Shown one piece after another: positions 62,438 to 64,000 of a stretch of 64,000 bases of DNA. Within the stretch, counting starts at the first letter, position 1. Each line of letters starts with the position of its first letter. Source of the stretch: Alloyangia pacifica (GTDB lineage Bacteria; Pseudomonadota; Alphaproteobacteria; Rhodobacterales; Rhodobacteraceae). The stretch spans positions 1-64,000 of the forward strand of contig NZ_FOZW01000002.1 in the NCBI RefSeq assembly GCF_900116195.1. The letters run 5' to 3'. The notes beneath the pieces are model-generated. The model worked only from the letters and a program-made list of their open reading frames with translations. It was not told the DNA's origin and did not search any database. The translations under genes and the position numbers were made by a program.

Positions 62438-63189
62438 CGGAATCTCCGGTGCACGGCCGCCTCGAAGAGCCCGAGCAGCCCGTAGAGGATCAGCGATGTC
62501 AGTGTGGTCAGCAGAACGGCGGCCCAGAGCAGCGGGATCTGGAAGTTCTGCATCGCCGAGATCATCAGCAGGCCGAGCCCACGCGAAGCGCCGAACCATT
62601 CGCCGACGATGGCCCCCATGAAGGAGACCGGCACCGCCAGCTTCAGTCCCGAGGCGAGCGCGGGCAGGGCCGAGGGCAGTTCGAGCCGCCAGAAGGCGGT
62701 CAGGGGGCGCGCGCCGAGGGTGCGGAAGAGATCGGCATGCGCGGCCTTGGTGGCCTCCAGCCCCGAGGTGGCGGCAACGTAGATCAGGTAGGTGACCGCC
62801 AGCGCCGAGATGGCGACGGGGATGGTCTCGCGGCTCATCAGGATCATGAAAACCGGGGCAAGCGCGATGGCGGGTGTGGCGTGCACCAGCGCCACGAGGC
62901 GGTCGATCCCGGCGCGCGCGGGCCGGACGAGGCGGGTGAGCAGTGCCAGACCGAGGCCGATGCCGGTTCCGGTGAGGTAGCCCAGGGCCACCGCGGCAAA
63001 GGTGGTGCCGGCGGCGCGGCCAAGCAGCTGGTGATGCGCGGGGTCGGCCAGATAGGCGAGGACTGCCGTGAGCGGCGGCCAGGTCATTCCCGCAAGGCGA
63101 TAGGCCCCGATCAGCTGCCACGCCAGGCAGAAGAGCAGCACGCCCAGCACTGGCGGACCGTAGCGATGCAGGCGCGCGCGCAGTGTCAA
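62434..63189 (-). CDS. ABC transporter permease (NitT/TauT/SsuC type)
   Basis: A 251-residue membrane protein, first of the two permeases, with six helices and the loop LEATKAAHADLFRTLGARPL. It overlaps the ATPase gene by four bases and the second permease by four. The class imports sulfonates, nitrate or pyrimidine-like compounds. Confidence 0.88.
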   Translation of the reverse strand: MTLRARLHRYGPPVLGVLLFCLAWQLIGAYRLAGMTWPPLTAVLAYLADPAHHQLLGRAAGTTFAAVALGYLTGTGIGLGLALLTRLVRPARAGIDRLVALVHATPAIALAPVFMILMSRETIPVAISALAVTYLIYVAATSGLEATKAAHADLFRTLGARPLTAFWRLELPSALPALASGLKLAVPVSFMGAIVGEWFGASRGLGLLMISAMQNFQIPLLWAAVLLTTLTSLILYGLLGLFEAAVHRRFR

Positions 63190-63971
63190 AGCGCCGCCTC
63201 CTCGGGTTCGAGCGCCAGCGTCAGCTCGTCGACCATCGCGTGGAACTCCGGCGTGCGGAGCACCGAGGGGTCGCGCGGGCGCGGGAAGGGCACGGTGACC
63301 TCGCGCAGGATGCGGCCGGGGCGGCCGGTCATGACGATGATGCGGTCGGCGAGGAAGATCGCCTCGTCGACGGAATGGGTGACCAGCAGGGTGGTCAGGG
63401 TGCGGGTGCTCCAGATCCGCTGAAGCTCGACGTTCATGTGCCGCCGGGTGACCGCGTCGAGCGCGCCGAAGGGCTCGTCGAGCAGCAGCACGTCCGGATC
63501 CAGCACGAGGGCGCGGGCGATCGAGGCGCGCTGGCGCATGCCGCCCGAAAGCTGGCTCGGCCGCGCGTCGCGGAAGCCGGTGAGGCCGACCAGCTCGATC
63601 AGCGCATCGACGCGGGCGTTGTCGACCTTGGTTCCGGCGACGCGGTAGGGCAGGGCGATGTTCTGCGCGACCGAGAGCCAGGGCAGCAACGCGTGATCCT
63701 GGAAGGCGACGCCAAGCCGGTGCGCGGCGGCCAGCTGCGAGGGCGCGCGGCCCTCGATGCGCACCTCGCCGGTGCTGGCGGACTCCAGCCCGGCGATCAG
63801 CCGCAGCACCGTGCTCTTGCCGCAGCCCGAGGGGCCGAGCACGGCGACGAACTCACCTTCGCGCAGGCCGAGGTCGATCCCCTCCAGCGCGGTCACGCTA
63901 TTGCCGTCATCGAGGCGGAAGGACTTCGAAACGCTGTCGAGGCGAATGGCGTCGGGGGTGGCTTGCGTCAT
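63186..63971 (-). CDS. ABC transporter ATP-binding protein (SsuB/TauB type)
   Basis: A 261-residue ATPase with Walker A GPSGCGKST (46-54), Q-loop FQDHALLPWLSV, signature LSGGMRQRASIARAL, Walker B VLLLDEPFGALD and switch VTHSVDEA. Sequence and pairing with two NitT/TauT-type permeases fix the class. A substrate-binding protein gene would be expected just upstream, beyond the window edge. Confidence 0.92.
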   Translation of the reverse strand: MTQATPDAIRLDSVSKSFRLDDGNSVTALEGIDLGLREGEFVAVLGPSGCGKSTVLRLIAGLESASTGEVRIEGRAPSQLAAAHRLGVAFQDHALLPWLSVAQNIALPYRVAGTKVDNARVDALIELVGLTGFRDARPSQLSGGMRQRASIARALVLDPDVLLLDEPFGALDAVTRRHMNVELQRIWSTRTLTTLLVTHSVDEAIFLADRIIVMTGRPGRILREVTVPFPRPRDPSVLRTPEFHAMVDELTLALEPEEAAL

Positions 63972-64000
63972 GCGGGCTCCGGGGCGTCAGGGCAGAGAGG

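Overview
The window (64 kb, GC-rich with strong third-position G+C, no rRNA or tRNA seen) looks like a metabolically versatile alphaproteobacterium of the Rhodobacteraceae/Roseobacter type. The reasons are TRAP and ABC uptake systems in high density, a one-gene fructose-type ABC ATPase, hydroxyproline catabolism, FCD-type GntR regulators and long antisense reading frames typical of very GC-rich DNA. It may lie on a megaplasmid or a chromosomal accessory region, but I see no replication, conjugation, phage or CRISPR genes.

Layout. 1-3 kb: 3' end of a glutathione-dependent formaldehyde dehydrogenase, an aldo/keto reductase, then decayed DNA with an IS5-type transposase remnant and a broken phospholipase-D-like gene. 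3-7.8 kb (minus): a DctPQM TRAP transporter behind a remarkable single reading frame that fuses a GntR/FCD repressor to a malate/lactate-type dehydrogenase, with a perfect 10-bp palindrome just upstream. 8-18.2 kb: a sugar-isomerase/amino-acid-type ABC set (minus) and a spermidine/putrescine-type ABC operon with a creatinase-like M24 protein and a flavin reductase (plus). These flank one GntR regulator, and a shared operator-like motif sits before both. 18.2-20.1 kb: IS remnants and a glutathione-independent formaldehyde dehydrogenase. 20.8-23.9 kb: an ABC-F ATPase, a PRC-barrel exported protein and a small membrane protein.

23.9-30.6 kb is a hydroxyproline catabolic cluster: 4-hydroxyproline epimerase, D-amino-acid-type dehydrogenase, pyrroline-4-hydroxy-2-carboxylate deaminase, a trans-3-hydroxyproline dehydratase-like protein, a pyrroline-2-carboxylate reductase-like protein and an XRE-cupin regulator. 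30.6-35 kb: a ClC channel, then a decaying amino-acid ABC operon (intact binding protein, two permease pseudogenes, truncated class IV aminotransferase). 35-40 kb: a P-type cation ATPase convergent with an MgtC/DUF4010 protein, and a Cys-rich protein. 40.6-44.5 kb: a 1306-residue, probably secreted protein with three jelly-roll-like modules, RTX-type repeats and six FG-GAP/VCBS repeats. 44.7-49.1 kb: ROK regulator and fructose-type ABC operon. 49.2-54 kb: small regulator/enzyme units (HxlR, FAD oxidoreductase, truncated haemoglobin, VOC protein, LysR).

54-60.2 kb (minus) is the most unusual system: six genes that all overlap end to start, encoding a Tat-exported multicopper oxidase, a c-type cytochrome, a phytochelatin synthase with a signal peptide, the small and large subunits of a flavin/iron-sulfur sugar-type dehydrogenase, and an MFS transporter. 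60.5-64 kb (minus): a nucleoside deoxyribosyltransferase, a protein like the C-terminal domain of MgsA/RarA, and a NitT/TauT-type ABC transporter, all tightly packed.
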